Shown here: positions 8,185 to 15,367 of the stretch, piece by piece
How the letters are laid out: each line of letters begins with the position of its first letter
How positions within the stretch are numbered: position 1 is the first letter of the stretch
Notes under the pieces: model-generated
Databases searched by the model: none
What the model saw: only the letters and a program-made list of their open reading frames with translations
Told to the model about the DNA's origin: nothing
NCBI RefSeq assembly: GCF_052065355.1
Contig: NZ_JBQHUF010000001.1
Location: forward strand, 372,001 to 436,000
Length of the DNA: 64,000 nt
Source: Flavonifractor sp052065355
GTDB taxonomy: Bacteria; Bacillota; Clostridia; Oscillospirales; Oscillospiraceae
Direction of reading: 5' to 3'
Position numbers and translations under genes: made by a program

Positions 8185-9112
8185 GCATCTTCTTGAAGTT
8201 GAGGGGCTGAAGCAGTATTTCAAGGTCAGCAAAAAATTTACCGTCAAGGCTGTTGACGGAGTGTCTTTCTACATTGACGAGGGGGAGACCTATGGCCTGG
8301 TGGGAGAATCTGGATCAGGGAAATCCACCATCGGCCGGTCTATTATCCGTCTGTATGAGCCCACCGCGGGCCGGATTACCTTTGAGGGCACCGACCTGTC
8401 CGGTAAGCTGGGGAAGAAAGAGCTGTGCCACCTTCGCACCCGGATGCAGATGATTTTTCAGGATCCCATGGCCTGCCTCAATCCCCGGAAAAAGGTGAGT
8501 GATATCATTGGCCAGGGACTTGATATCCACCATCTGTACAGCAACCGTGAGGAACGGCAAGAAAAAATCTACCGCATTATGGAGAAGATGGGTCTGGATC
8601 GTGAGCACGCAAACCGCTATCCTCACCAGTTTTCCGGCGGCCAACGGCAGCGCATCGGCATTGCCCGGGCGCTGGTGATGGAGCCTAAGCTGGTCATCGC
8701 CGACGAACCCATCTCTGCCCTCGATGTGAGCATTCAGGCGCAGGTGGTCAACCTGATGAAGGACCTCCAAAAGGAACTGGGCGCAGCCTATCTCTTTATC
8801 GCGCATGACCTATCTATGGTCAAGTACATCTCTAGTCGCATCGGAGTGCTCCACTTGGGACATCTAGTGGAGGCGGGTACCACTCAGGATATTTTTGACT
8901 GCCCCCTGCACCCCTATACAAAAAGTCTGCTGTCCGCCATTCCCCACGCTAACCCCAAGGTAGAGAAGCGGCGGGTAGCCCTGAACTACGACTACAAAAC
9001 ATCGGGTATTGATTATACCACCGGCACCTACCACAGTGTCTCATCCACCCATACCGTACTGGCTACAGACGAGGAGTTCGCCCGGTGGATGGCCCTGGCC
9101 GGTCAAAACTGA
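8168..9112 (+). CDS. ABC importer ATPase, OppF/DppF type
   Basis: A 314-residue second ATPase of the importer, with Walker A GESGSGKS at about residues 46-53, Q-loop MIFQDPMACLNP, signature FSGGQRQRIGIARAL, Walker B LVIADEP and switch IAHDLS. The start is a GTG overlapping the end of the previous gene by 17 bases; a second GTG at 8177 is equally possible, and no ATG fits. The C-terminal tail diverges after residue 275, as is usual for this subunit. Translational coupling to the upstream ATPase gene fits equal dosage of the two. Confidence 0.9.
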   Translation: MTAVSEHLLEVEGLKQYFKVSKKFTVKAVDGVSFYIDEGETYGLVGESGSGKSTIGRSIIRLYEPTAGRITFEGTDLSGKLGKKELCHLRTRMQMIFQDPMACLNPRKKVSDIIGQGLDIHHLYSNREERQEKIYRIMEKMGLDREHANRYPHQFSGGQRQRIGIARALVMEPKLVIADEPISALDVSIQAQVVNLMKDLQKELGAAYLFIAHDLSMVKYISSRIGVLHLGHLVEAGTTQDIFDCPLHPYTKSLLSAIPHANPKVEKRRVALNYDYKTSGIDYTTGTYHSVSSTHTVLATDEEFARWMALAGQN

Positions 9113-9161
9113 CCCGTCGGCACATACCTCATTAGAATTGATGTATTAGGAGGATATTACT

Positions 9162-10157
9162 ATGTTGAAGTTCGACGAGGAAAAACAGCTTGCCAGCGTC
9201 CAGGGTGCACTGGCCCTCCGTCCTCGGATCGAGAAGATCGTAGACGGGATCTGCGGCGAGGGGTTCCGGAACCTGTGCTGGCTTGGCATTGGCGGTACAT
9301 GGGCCTCCTGCCTACAGGCGGAAACCCATATGAAGGAGCGTTCCTCTCTGGAACTCTTTGTGGAGAACGCGGCGGAATATCTAACCACAGGCAGCCGCCG
9401 GGTGGGCGAAGGTACCATTGTGATTATCTCCTCGGTCACCGGCAACACGGAAGAGATGGTGGAGGGTGTCAAGGCCGCCAAGGCGGCCGGGGCCAAAGTG
9501 CTAGGCTTCATTGATGTGGAGACGGCGGAACTAGCCCACATGACAGATTGGACAATTTCCTATCCGGCCAATGAGCAACTGAAATTCTTCATGGTAGCCG
9601 ACCGATTTATGTACAATCGCGGGGAATTCCCTGAGTATGATGACTACTATGCGCAACTGGACGCCCACCTGGCCCGCGACCTAGTGGAGGTGGAGAAGAC
9701 GGCGGATGCCTTTGGCGCACAGTTTGCCCAAAAGCACCATGATGACAAACTTCACTACTTTGTAGGCGCAGGCAACCAGTATGGCTCCACCTATTCCTAC
9801 GCCATGTGTTATTGGGAAGAGCAGCACTGGATTCGCACCAAGAGCATCCATGCCGCTGAGTTTTTTCACGGAATGCTGGAGATTGTGGATCGGGATACCC
9901 CAGTGACCGTGTTTGTCGGCGAAGACGCCCAGCGGCCTTTGGCCCTGCGAGTGGCGAAGTTCTTGCCTCGGGTCTGCGGCAACTATACCGTTATTGATTC
10001 CAAGGACTATTCGTTGCCTGGGATAAACGAGAACTATCGAGGGAACCTCTCCCATTTGGTAACCCACGCGGTGACTCAGCGTATTGATGCACATATGGAG
10101 GCCATCAACTGCCACCCCATGGAGATCCGACGCTACTACCGCCAGTTTAATTACTGA
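9162..10157 (+). CDS. frlB: Fructoselysine-6-phosphate deglycase FrlB-like (SIS domain)
   Basis: A 331-residue sugar isomerase (SIS) domain protein. It is expected to cleave fructoselysine-6-phosphate into lysine and glucose-6-phosphate. The first SIS phosphate-binding segment is SVTGNTEEM near residues 91-99; the second half has HAAEFFHGMLEIVD, matching the FRHGPLEIV stretch of Escherichia coli FrlB, and the end reads RRYYRQFNY, close to the RRYYG ending of that enzyme. It is the last gene of the transporter operon, with an AGGAGG ribosome site. Together with FrlD and FrlC it completes the pathway. Related deglycases act on glucoselysine or asparagine adducts, so exact substrate is likely rather than certain. 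Confidence 0.85.
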   Translation: MLKFDEEKQLASVQGALALRPRIEKIVDGICGEGFRNLCWLGIGGTWASCLQAETHMKERSSLELFVENAAEYLTTGSRRVGEGTIVIISSVTGNTEEMVEGVKAAKAAGAKVLGFIDVETAELAHMTDWTISYPANEQLKFFMVADRFMYNRGEFPEYDDYYAQLDAHLARDLVEVEKTADAFGAQFAQKHHDDKLHYFVGAGNQYGSTYSYAMCYWEEQHWIRTKSIHAAEFFHGMLEIVDRDTPVTVFVGEDAQRPLALRVAKFLPRVCGNYTVIDSKDYSLPGINENYRGNLSHLVTHAVTQRIDAHMEAINCHPMEIRRYYRQFNY

Positions 10158-10349
10158 TCCCAGAGGAGATAAGGGAGTACAGCTTGATAACATGGTCCCG
10201 TAACGATAAGGAATGCAGGTCGCCGTGTTGCAGGCGCAAAGTACTCACACTTGCGGGTTGAGCAGTGTTTTCCCGAGGCGCATGTCTCTGGAAAACAGAT
10301 TCAACCTTTTTTCGCCGCACGCAGGCAGCGAAACTCTACCTTTTTCAAC

Positions 10350-10397
10350 AGTATGAATGAAGCAGCAGACCGCTTGGTCTGCTGCTTCATTCATACT
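10350..10397. repeat. Perfect 22-bp inverted repeat with a 4-base loop
   Basis: Positions 10350-10371 are perfectly complementary to 10376-10397, with loop GCTT. An outer CTTTTTC/GAAAAG pairing extends it after a small internal loop. No T-run follows on either strand, so it is not a normal terminator. It lies about 190 bases after frlB in otherwise gene-free DNA; 10158-10349 shows nothing else I recognise. Confidence 0.8.
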
Positions 10398-10440
10398 ATC
10401 GAAAAGCTCGGCCCATACATTAAGCATGGGCTGGTTTTCA

Positions 10441-10640
10441 GGTGTATAAAGGCCAAAGGAGGATAGGGATAACTGCAGGAGAAAAAATCATCGCCTTTCC
10501 TCGCAGTAGGGATAGTCTCCTGCTTCTGGATAGATGCCGGCAGTGGTGAGGAAGTGATTTTACCCACATTTGGGTGGGGCAAACAGAGCGTTTGGAGACG
10601 CCCGCACCTACTTTTATTCCGGCTGGCAGCCAAATAGCTG
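10441..10640. other. Possible structured RNA region in a gene desert
   Basis: Complementary segments interleave here. GCAGGAGA (10475-10482) pairs with TCTCCTGC (10516-10523). AAAATCA (10484-10490) plus TTCCTC (10497-10502) pair with GAGGAA (10548-10553) plus TGATTTT (10555-10561). Small local hairpins ACCCA/TGGGT and CAAAC/GTTTG follow. Interleaving means a pseudoknot or two alternative folds. No known riboswitch or 6S RNA core was recognised, and the strand is unknown. Confidence 0.35.
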
Positions 10641-10980
10641 CAAACAGGCATAGTAAAAATTGATACGCGAAACAAAGAATAAGGCACAGATCAAAGGCAA
10701 CCGCGGTTCCCGCCATGTGGTCGGCTGTAAGCCGCTGTGCCCTGCTCCGCCATCGGCATAATACAACAGTCTTGCCATTATGTTATCATGCAACTGTTAT
10801 GAAAGTAATATGATGATTGGTTGTTATACGCCTCCAAAGCACGATATTTAGCCATTAGGGATGGGTTAGGGATTTGGCGGTTTCAGCGGCTATCTTTGTT
10901 CATGCTCCCGCCACTTTTCTGTCCCTTGAACCACCACAAAACAGCAATCGTCCAAACCACAAAAACAGAATAAAAAACGC
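10641..10980. other. Non-coding stretch with nothing recognised
   Basis: No open frame with a ribosome site and no RNA motif was recognised here. Short open frames on the minus strand between 10391 and 10716 have low-complexity composition and no good start signal. Confidence 0.5.
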
Positions 10981-10982
10981 AG

Positions 10983-11008
10983 AAAAACCGCCGAAAACGG
11001 CGGTTTTT
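10983..11008 (-). terminator. Terminator of tRNA-Pro
   Basis: AAAAACCGCCG and CGGCGGTTTTT form an 11-bp stem with a four-A loop (four Ts on the minus strand), ten bases past the CCA end of the tRNA-Pro read on the minus strand. Confidence 0.85.
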
Positions 11009-11018
11009 CTGCCAAAGG

Positions 11019-11094
11019 TGGTCGGAGTGCGGGGACTCGAACCCCGGGCCTCCTGCTCCCAAAGCAGGCGCGCTACCAACTGCGCAACACCCCG
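11019..11094 (-). tRNA. tRNA-Pro (anticodon TGG), CCA encoded
   Basis: Read on the minus strand, the 76-base gene has a seven-pair acceptor stem (CGGGGTG with CACTCCG, one G-T), a D arm with AGTTGGTA, an anticodon loop CTTTGGGA giving TGG, a T arm GGTTCGAGTCC, discriminator A and an encoded CCA. All arms pair well. A terminator follows. Two decayed copies lie upstream of it on the same strand. Confidence 0.93.
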
Positions 11095-11119
11095 ATATGA
11101 AATTGTGGAACTGCCCGGG

Positions 11120-11164
11120 CGGTTTCTCCCAAAGCAAGCGCGCTACCAACTGCGCTACACCCGG
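11120..11164 (-). pseudogene. Truncated tRNA-Pro copy (5' half)
   Basis: The minus strand from 11164 repeats the tRNA-Pro 5' half (acceptor, D arm, anticodon loop CTTTGGGAG) almost exactly, then similarity stops just after the anticodon loop. No T arm or 3' acceptor strand is present, so it cannot make a tRNA. The 5' flank shares TATGAAATT with that of the intact gene. Confidence 0.8.
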
Positions 11165-11276
11165 TTATGAAATTTTCCAATTGTGGTCAAACATGTGGTC
11201 AACGCCGATTTTTGACCAGTTACCGGCGAGGGGGAAAGAGCTGTCAGCCCAGCTGTCCCAAGGCTTTCCGGGCTTT

Positions 11277-11347
11277 CAGATGGTTGGGGATCGAACCCGA
11301 GCCTCACGCTCCCAAAGCAGGCGCGCTACCAACTGCGCTACACCCGG
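11277..11347 (-). pseudogene. Degenerate tRNA-Pro copy
   Basis: A third copy covers the full tRNA length but only about three of seven acceptor positions pair (CCGGGTG against CCATCTG), the anticodon stem has a mismatch and a G-T pair, the T stem has a mismatch, and no CCA is encoded. The 5' half is nearly identical to the intact tRNA-Pro, so decay is concentrated in the 3' half. Confidence 0.75.
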
Positions 11348-11431
11348 TTGTAAAGTTAAGATTGGCTAAGCGTTTTCTGGGCACTATTTTGGCAATTGCA
11401 AAAAGCATTATAATATATCTGTTCGGGGATT

Positions 11432-11461
11432 GCAAGGGGATAAAAGAATATGGTATGATGA
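11432..11461 (+). promoter_or_regulatory. Candidate promoter of trmB
   Basis: TTGCAA (starting near 11430) and TATGAT (near 11454) lie 18 bases apart, ahead of a GAGGTG ribosome site at 11469-11474. A second AT-rich element, TATAAT, near 11410 has no well-spaced -35. Confidence 0.4.
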
Positions 11462-11482
11462 CTTTCGCGAGGTGACCGTGAG

Positions 11483-12160
11483 ATGCGAATGAGAAAGAAA
11501 CCCAATTTGATTCCGCGGATGGAGCGTTGTGCCAGGGTTTGGATTACAGACCCAGAAGAGCATCAGGGACATTGGCGTGAGCTGATGCCTGAGGCAAAGG
11601 CGTTGCATGTGGAACTTGGTTGTGGAAAGGGAAGGTTTACTGCTGAGACAGCAGCGAGCATGCCTGACACGCTATTTATTGCGGTGGAGAGAGTGCCTGA
11701 TGCCATGGTGATAGCTATGGAGCGGGTATGCGCACAGGAACTGCACAATGTGTTTTTCGTGGATGGCGATGTGGCGCAGCTTACTTCATTTTTTGCCCTT
11801 GGCGAAGTGGACCGGATCTATATCAATTTCTGCGATCCATGGCCGGGCAACCGGCATGCGAAGCGGCGCCTGACACATCCAAACTTTTTGCAGCTATATC
11901 GACAGGTTTTAGCAGAAAAAGGTGCGATTCATTTCAAGACGGATAATCATGACTTGTTTGAGTGGTCGCTGCTGCAATTTCCCCAGGCATCCTTTTCGCT
12001 TCAGGCGGTGACGCGAGATCTGCATGCCAATGGGATTTGTGGCGTGATGACTGATTATGAAGAGAAATTCCATCAGCTTGGTACGCCTATCAATCGTTGT
12101 GAGGCAGTGATGGAACCGGAGCAGGGCAAGGGAGAAGCGCCGGTGATTGCGGAACTTTAA
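11483..12160 (+). CDS. trmB: tRNA (guanine-N7)-methyltransferase TrmB
   Basis: A 225-residue SAM-dependent methyltransferase that makes m7G at position 46 of tRNAs. The SAM-binding motif is VELGCGKGRF near residues 42-51. The family hallmark NFCDPWPGNRHAKRRLTHPNF is clear near residues 115-135, and the C-terminal TDYEEKF matches TrmB endings. Its length is normal for the family. GAGGTG precedes the ATG by eight bases. It stands alone, between the tRNA-Pro remnants and a strong terminator, which suggests a single-gene transcript. The codon choice is a little more AT-rich than in flanking genes, without a clear sign of transfer. Confidence 0.95.
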   Translation: MRMRKKPNLIPRMERCARVWITDPEEHQGHWRELMPEAKALHVELGCGKGRFTAETAASMPDTLFIAVERVPDAMVIAMERVCAQELHNVFFVDGDVAQLTSFFALGEVDRIYINFCDPWPGNRHAKRRLTHPNFLQLYRQVLAEKGAIHFKTDNHDLFEWSLLQFPQASFSLQAVTRDLHANGICGVMTDYEEKFHQLGTPINRCEAVMEPEQGKGEAPVIAEL

Positions 12161-12166
12161 GAGAAA

Positions 12167-12194
12167 CGGCACTCTCGTTTTCATGAGAGTGCCG
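12167..12194. terminator. Bidirectional terminator between trmB and the hemolysin III gene
   Basis: CGGCACTCTC (12167-12176) pairs with GAGAGTGCCG (12185-12194). Six Ts follow on the plus strand and a TTTCTC run on the minus strand, serving the two convergent genes. Confidence 0.88.
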
Positions 12195-12199
12195 CTTTT

Positions 12200-12955
12200 T
12201 TACAGATAAGCTACAACCTGATACATCAGCATGAAGTGGAAAAACGAACCCAGCAGGATGAATAGATGAAAAATCTCGTGGCAGCCGAAGCGGGGATTGT
12301 CACGGCCGGGCCATTTGACAGCGTAAAGAACACCGCCTACCGTGTAGAGAATGCCGCCCCCCAGGACCCAGAAAAAGCCTGCAGTGGGGAGGCAACGGGT
12401 CAGCGGCACTACTGCAATGAGGGCCAACCAACCCATAGCGATATAAATCCCGGAGGTGAGCCAACGGGGTGTGGAGATCCAGACAAGAGTAAGCACCAGT
12501 CCGGCCAGAGCCAAACCCCAAATCACACCGAATAACCCCCAACCCCAGGCTCCATATTCTCGTAAAACGACCAGACACACTGGAGTATAGGTTCCGGCGA
12601 TCAGAAAATAAATGGAGGCGTGATCATACTTTTTCAGAGCCACACGTCCCTTGACGCTGACGTTGCGGCAGTGATACAGCGTACTGGCGGTGTAGAGGCC
12701 GACCATGCTCAAGCCATAGATCAGAAAGGAGACCACGTGCCACATGCTCAGTTCCAGCAGAGCGCAGCGAACCAGCAGCAGAACGGTACCAATAGCGGCC
12801 AATACAGCTCCGATACCATGAGTAATAGCAGACCAAGGGCGTAAGCCATCATAGGGATCTCGGTCCTTCTCTTTTACTTTGCGCCGTACTGGACGAGCAG
12901 GCAGTGAGCAGGGGAGAGAAAGAGACTGATAGGGGAGTGTGCGCTCTGAATTCAT
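12200..12955 (-). CDS. Hemolysin III / PAQR-type membrane protein
   Basis: A 251-residue integral membrane protein of the HlyIII/PAQR family with seven hydrophobic segments after a basic N-terminal tail of about 37 residues. Conserved family positions are visible: SAITHGIGAVLA near the first helix, STLYHC, DHASIYFLIAGTYTPV and the metal-site HEIFHLFILLGSFFHF at the end. Members are putative hydrolases with an intramembrane zinc site; the physiological role in bacteria is unclear. ATG at 12955 with AAGGTGAT before it is chosen over an upstream in-frame ATG at 13120, whose extension is AT-rich and lies across the promoter. Confidence 0.88.
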   Translation of the reverse strand: MNSERTLPYQSLSLPCSLPARPVRRKVKEKDRDPYDGLRPWSAITHGIGAVLAAIGTVLLLVRCALLELSMWHVVSFLIYGLSMVGLYTASTLYHCRNVSVKGRVALKKYDHASIYFLIAGTYTPVCLVVLREYGAWGWGLFGVIWGLALAGLVLTLVWISTPRWLTSGIYIAMGWLALIAVVPLTRCLPTAGFFWVLGGGILYTVGGVLYAVKWPGRDNPRFGCHEIFHLFILLGSFFHFMLMYQVVAYL

Positions 12956-12978
12956 GATTATCACCTTACCTTGAACAT

Positions 12979-13008
12979 AGTATAACACACACCTTGGAAT
13001 AAAATCAA
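12979..13008 (-). promoter_or_regulatory. Promoter of the hemolysin III gene
   Basis: On the minus strand TTGATT (13003-13008) and TATACT (12979-12984) are 18 bases apart, about 24 bases before the chosen start codon. This location also argues against the longer open frame. Confidence 0.55.
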
Positions 13009-13100
13009 TAACACATTTAAATATAATATTGAAAATTATATTCAAATTTATAAAGCAATAGGGAACTGCTAAAAGACAGTTTACCCAAACGTGAAGAAAA

Positions 13101-13141
13101 AAACCTGGCTGGCAGTGCATTTCACACTGCCAGCCAGGTTT
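13101..13141 (-). terminator. Terminator of the 5'-nucleotidase gene
   Basis: A perfect 17-bp stem (13101-13117 with 13125-13141, loop of seven) is followed on the minus strand by a run of seven Ts. Confidence 0.93.
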
Positions 13142-13150
13142 GCTCCGGAG

Positions 13151-15091
13151 TTATCCACGATAAGGACGATAGCCACTCCTTCCGCCGCGCCGCCTGCTGC
13201 GACGGCGGGAACGGGTGGCGACACGATAAATAATGAAGATGATCAGGAGAAGCAGGATCAGGAAGAACAGAAGAACCAGAGCGCCGACCAAATTTAGGCC
13301 TCTCAGCAGCTGAATGGGGTTCCAGGATGGAGCGGCTGTCTTGCGGCCTTCTGGTGCGGAATATCTGGTGTCCACTGTGCCCATGGAATCAAGATAAGAG
13401 GCCAAGGCGTACCACTCTTTGACTTCGGTGCCGTCCGGATTATGGATGATATGGTCCTCGAAATCGGTCACTTCATTGCCGTCGGCATCTTTTGGAGTGA
13501 TAGTCAGGATGCCGAAGGACTGATCATTCACAGTACCCAGCATCTGGCCGGAGTACAGACCGGTGACCACACGGTAGAGCTTGTCATCCTCCAGCGGAAC
13601 GGTGGTGCCGTCAGGCAGGACCTGTGCGCAGTCCGTTACCTTATTGAAGATGATTCTGTTGGGATTCCAAGTCCAGGTCATACCGGCGCCATAGAGCTGA
13701 GCGGCAGACATGAGGGGCGTAACAGAGGCATCCACCTCAAATGCATCTTTCAGTTCCTTACCGGTAATCCAGACGGAAATGAGAGGATATCCGGGGGTGC
13801 CATCCGCTCCGGAACCCAGGGAAGAAACATTGAAGGCGTCGGACACAGTGATCTCACCTGCGGCAAAAGAACCACGGATCACACCGGAGGCTACCACCGC
13901 GAAATCCACAGGAATATAGTCATCGCCCTCCGCCTGTTGAACGGCGTAGATGTAGGAGTCTGCAATCAGATTGCCCAGGGTGTCTTCCCGTTGTTCTGTT
14001 CCGAACTGACTGATGGGGGTGAAGGCGAAATCTGTGGTGGCCAACACCTGATCGAACTTCATGCCGTACTGGTCCAGATATTCGCTCTCCACCAGAGGCT
14101 GGAAAGTCTTGACCATCTGGACCATGCTGGGATCGTCCGGCACAGTTTCATCTACTGGGATCAGTTGGTATTCTGTAAGCGTTTTTTCTCCGTCGTTGGT
14201 CCAGGAAATGGTGATAGAGCCCAGGTAACTGGTGTATTCGCCGGCAGAGACGATAAAGGTATCATTGACCTGAATGGGTTCCTCCAAAGTGGTGTGGGTA
14301 TGACCGGAGATGATCAGGTCGATGCCGTCCACCTGCTTGGCAAGCTCATAATCCTCGCCCTTTCCCTTGCTGTTGGTGCCGCTATGGGAGAGACAGATGA
14401 TAAAGGTAGGATTGGAACTGTCAGCCAGCTCCGCCTGGATGGCGGCCACCGTGCGTTTGGCGGCATCCACGATCGGTTCAAATTCCATGCCGGACATAGG
14501 GGCGTTGCTGTCAGCTTCCTCACCCATCAGGCCGAAAATGCCATAGTTGATTCCGCCGCGCTCGATAATGATGTAGTCCTGAATCCCATACTGCTCCCAG
14601 GCTTCCCAGGATTCCGTGTCAGCTTCCGGCGGCTTGTAATTGGCCTGGACAATAGCGGGCAGGGGAGCGCCGCTGTCCACAGCGGCGTTCAGCATATCTG
14701 CCAGACCAGCGGCCCGGTAATCAAACTCGTGGTTACCAAGGGTAGTGACATCATACCCCATGGCGCCCAGAGCTTGCAGTTCAGGAGCATGGCTGGTATA
14801 GATGGTCTGGAACAGGCTGCCCATGGAGAAGTCGCCGCCATCCAGCGTAAGTGCGTCAGGGTGCTTGGCCCGCTCCTGGTTCAGCAGAGTGGCAAGGCGG
14901 GTATAACCGCCATACTCGCCGCCGGCATCATCCGGCATGGGAAGAAAGTGGTCGTGTGTGTCATGAGTGAACAGGACTGTGCTCTCATAAACAGGTTCAG
15001 GGGAGGCGGCCCATACCGGCAGAACGAACCCGGTTATCAGGCATAGTGTGAGACAAAGAACAGACAGATGCTTCAAGACAGAATGCCGCAT
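13151..15091 (-). CDS. Surface-anchored 5'-nucleotidase / metallophosphoesterase, UshA-like
   Basis: A 646-residue exported nucleotidase. A signal peptide covers residues 1-29 (ending WAA). The calcineurin-like catalytic domain follows, with FTHDTHDHF near 41, DGGDFSMGS near 84, GNHEFDY at 119-125 and the GHTHTTLEEP metal site. The 5'-nucleotidase C-terminal substrate domain spans about 330-560, with NLIADSYIYA and VASGVIRGSFAAG. A single helix near 600-622 and an Arg/Gly-rich tail anchor it in the membrane. It should release phosphate from extracellular nucleotides or cyclic nucleotides. The first metal motif reads HDTHDH, where D-x-H-G/D is common, so metal binding looks intact. It is a single-gene unit divergent from infC. 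Confidence 0.88.
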   Translation of the reverse strand: MRHSVLKHLSVLCLTLCLITGFVLPVWAASPEPVYESTVLFTHDTHDHFLPMPDDAGGEYGGYTRLATLLNQERAKHPDALTLDGGDFSMGSLFQTIYTSHAPELQALGAMGYDVTTLGNHEFDYRAAGLADMLNAAVDSGAPLPAIVQANYKPPEADTESWEAWEQYGIQDYIIIERGGINYGIFGLMGEEADSNAPMSGMEFEPIVDAAKRTVAAIQAELADSSNPTFIICLSHSGTNSKGKGEDYELAKQVDGIDLIISGHTHTTLEEPIQVNDTFIVSAGEYTSYLGSITISWTNDGEKTLTEYQLIPVDETVPDDPSMVQMVKTFQPLVESEYLDQYGMKFDQVLATTDFAFTPISQFGTEQREDTLGNLIADSYIYAVQQAEGDDYIPVDFAVVASGVIRGSFAAGEITVSDAFNVSSLGSGADGTPGYPLISVWITGKELKDAFEVDASVTPLMSAAQLYGAGMTWTWNPNRIIFNKVTDCAQVLPDGTTVPLEDDKLYRVVTGLYSGQMLGTVNDQSFGILTITPKDADGNEVTDFEDHIIHNPDGTEVKEWYALASYLDSMGTVDTRYSAPEGRKTAAPSWNPIQLLRGLNLVGALVLLFFLILLLLIIFIIYRVATRSRRRSRRRGGRSGYRPYRG

Positions 15092-15166
15092 TTTATTCCC
15101 TCCTCTCCATTAGTTTGCCACATTTTCGCACAAAAAGAAAGTGGGAAAGGGGAGAAGATTTTTCTC

Positions 15167-15195
15167 TTGACAAGGCGCAAACAGTCTGCTATACT
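15167..15195 (+). promoter_or_regulatory. Promoter of infC-rpmI-rplT
   Basis: TTGACA (15167-15172) and TATACT (15190-15195) with a 17-base spacer; transcription should begin near 15202, leaving a leader of about 165 bases. Confidence 0.85.
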
Positions 15196-15201
15196 ATCAA
15201 A

Positions 15202-15367
15202 GCAAAACAAAGCAGGTTCGGTACCCCCGTCCTCACCTCCAGCCACAGGCAAAGAGGTTAATCCGGTTTCACAGGCGTTCTTTTAGAGCGCGTGTGTGTT
15301 GTGTAGCGCGGGTACCGAAACGGTAGCCGTGTTTTTTTACGCGAATGTGAAATGGAGGTGCTTTCGT
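15202..15367 (+). ncRNA. infC leader, attenuator-like (L20-leader type)
   Basis: TTCGGTACCC (15217-15226) is perfectly complementary to GGGTACCGAA (15310-15319). The same GGTACC (15311-15316) can instead pair with GGTAGCC (15322-15328, one bulge), forming a hairpin directly before seven Ts (15332-15338). The two folds exclude each other, as expected for transcription attenuation. In Bacillus subtilis ribosomal protein L20 controls this operon through its leader; L20 as ligand here is inferred from that and from rplT being in the operon. Confidence 0.6.

Noticed and set aside
10245..10466. Two small frames on opposite strands that share a similar peptide
   Set aside because: The similarity is only the product of the perfect 22-bp palindrome read from both sides.
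10483..10560. Cobalamin-riboswitch-like string on the minus strand
   Set aside because: AGCAGGAGAC resembles the B12 box in passing, but the other conserved parts are absent and no cobalamin gene follows.
10391..10716. Two short minus-strand frames in the gene-poor zone
   Set aside because: No ribosome site, no recognisable domain, and they overlap the segment with interleaved RNA helices, which explains the sequence better.
11277..11347. A second working tRNA-Pro
   Set aside because: Only about three acceptor positions pair, the T and anticodon stems have mismatches, and CCA is missing.
13442..15046. 534-residue open frame on the plus strand
   Set aside because: It is antisense to the well-supported 5'-nucleotidase gene, has no ribosome site, and its composition is that of a reversed GC-rich gene.
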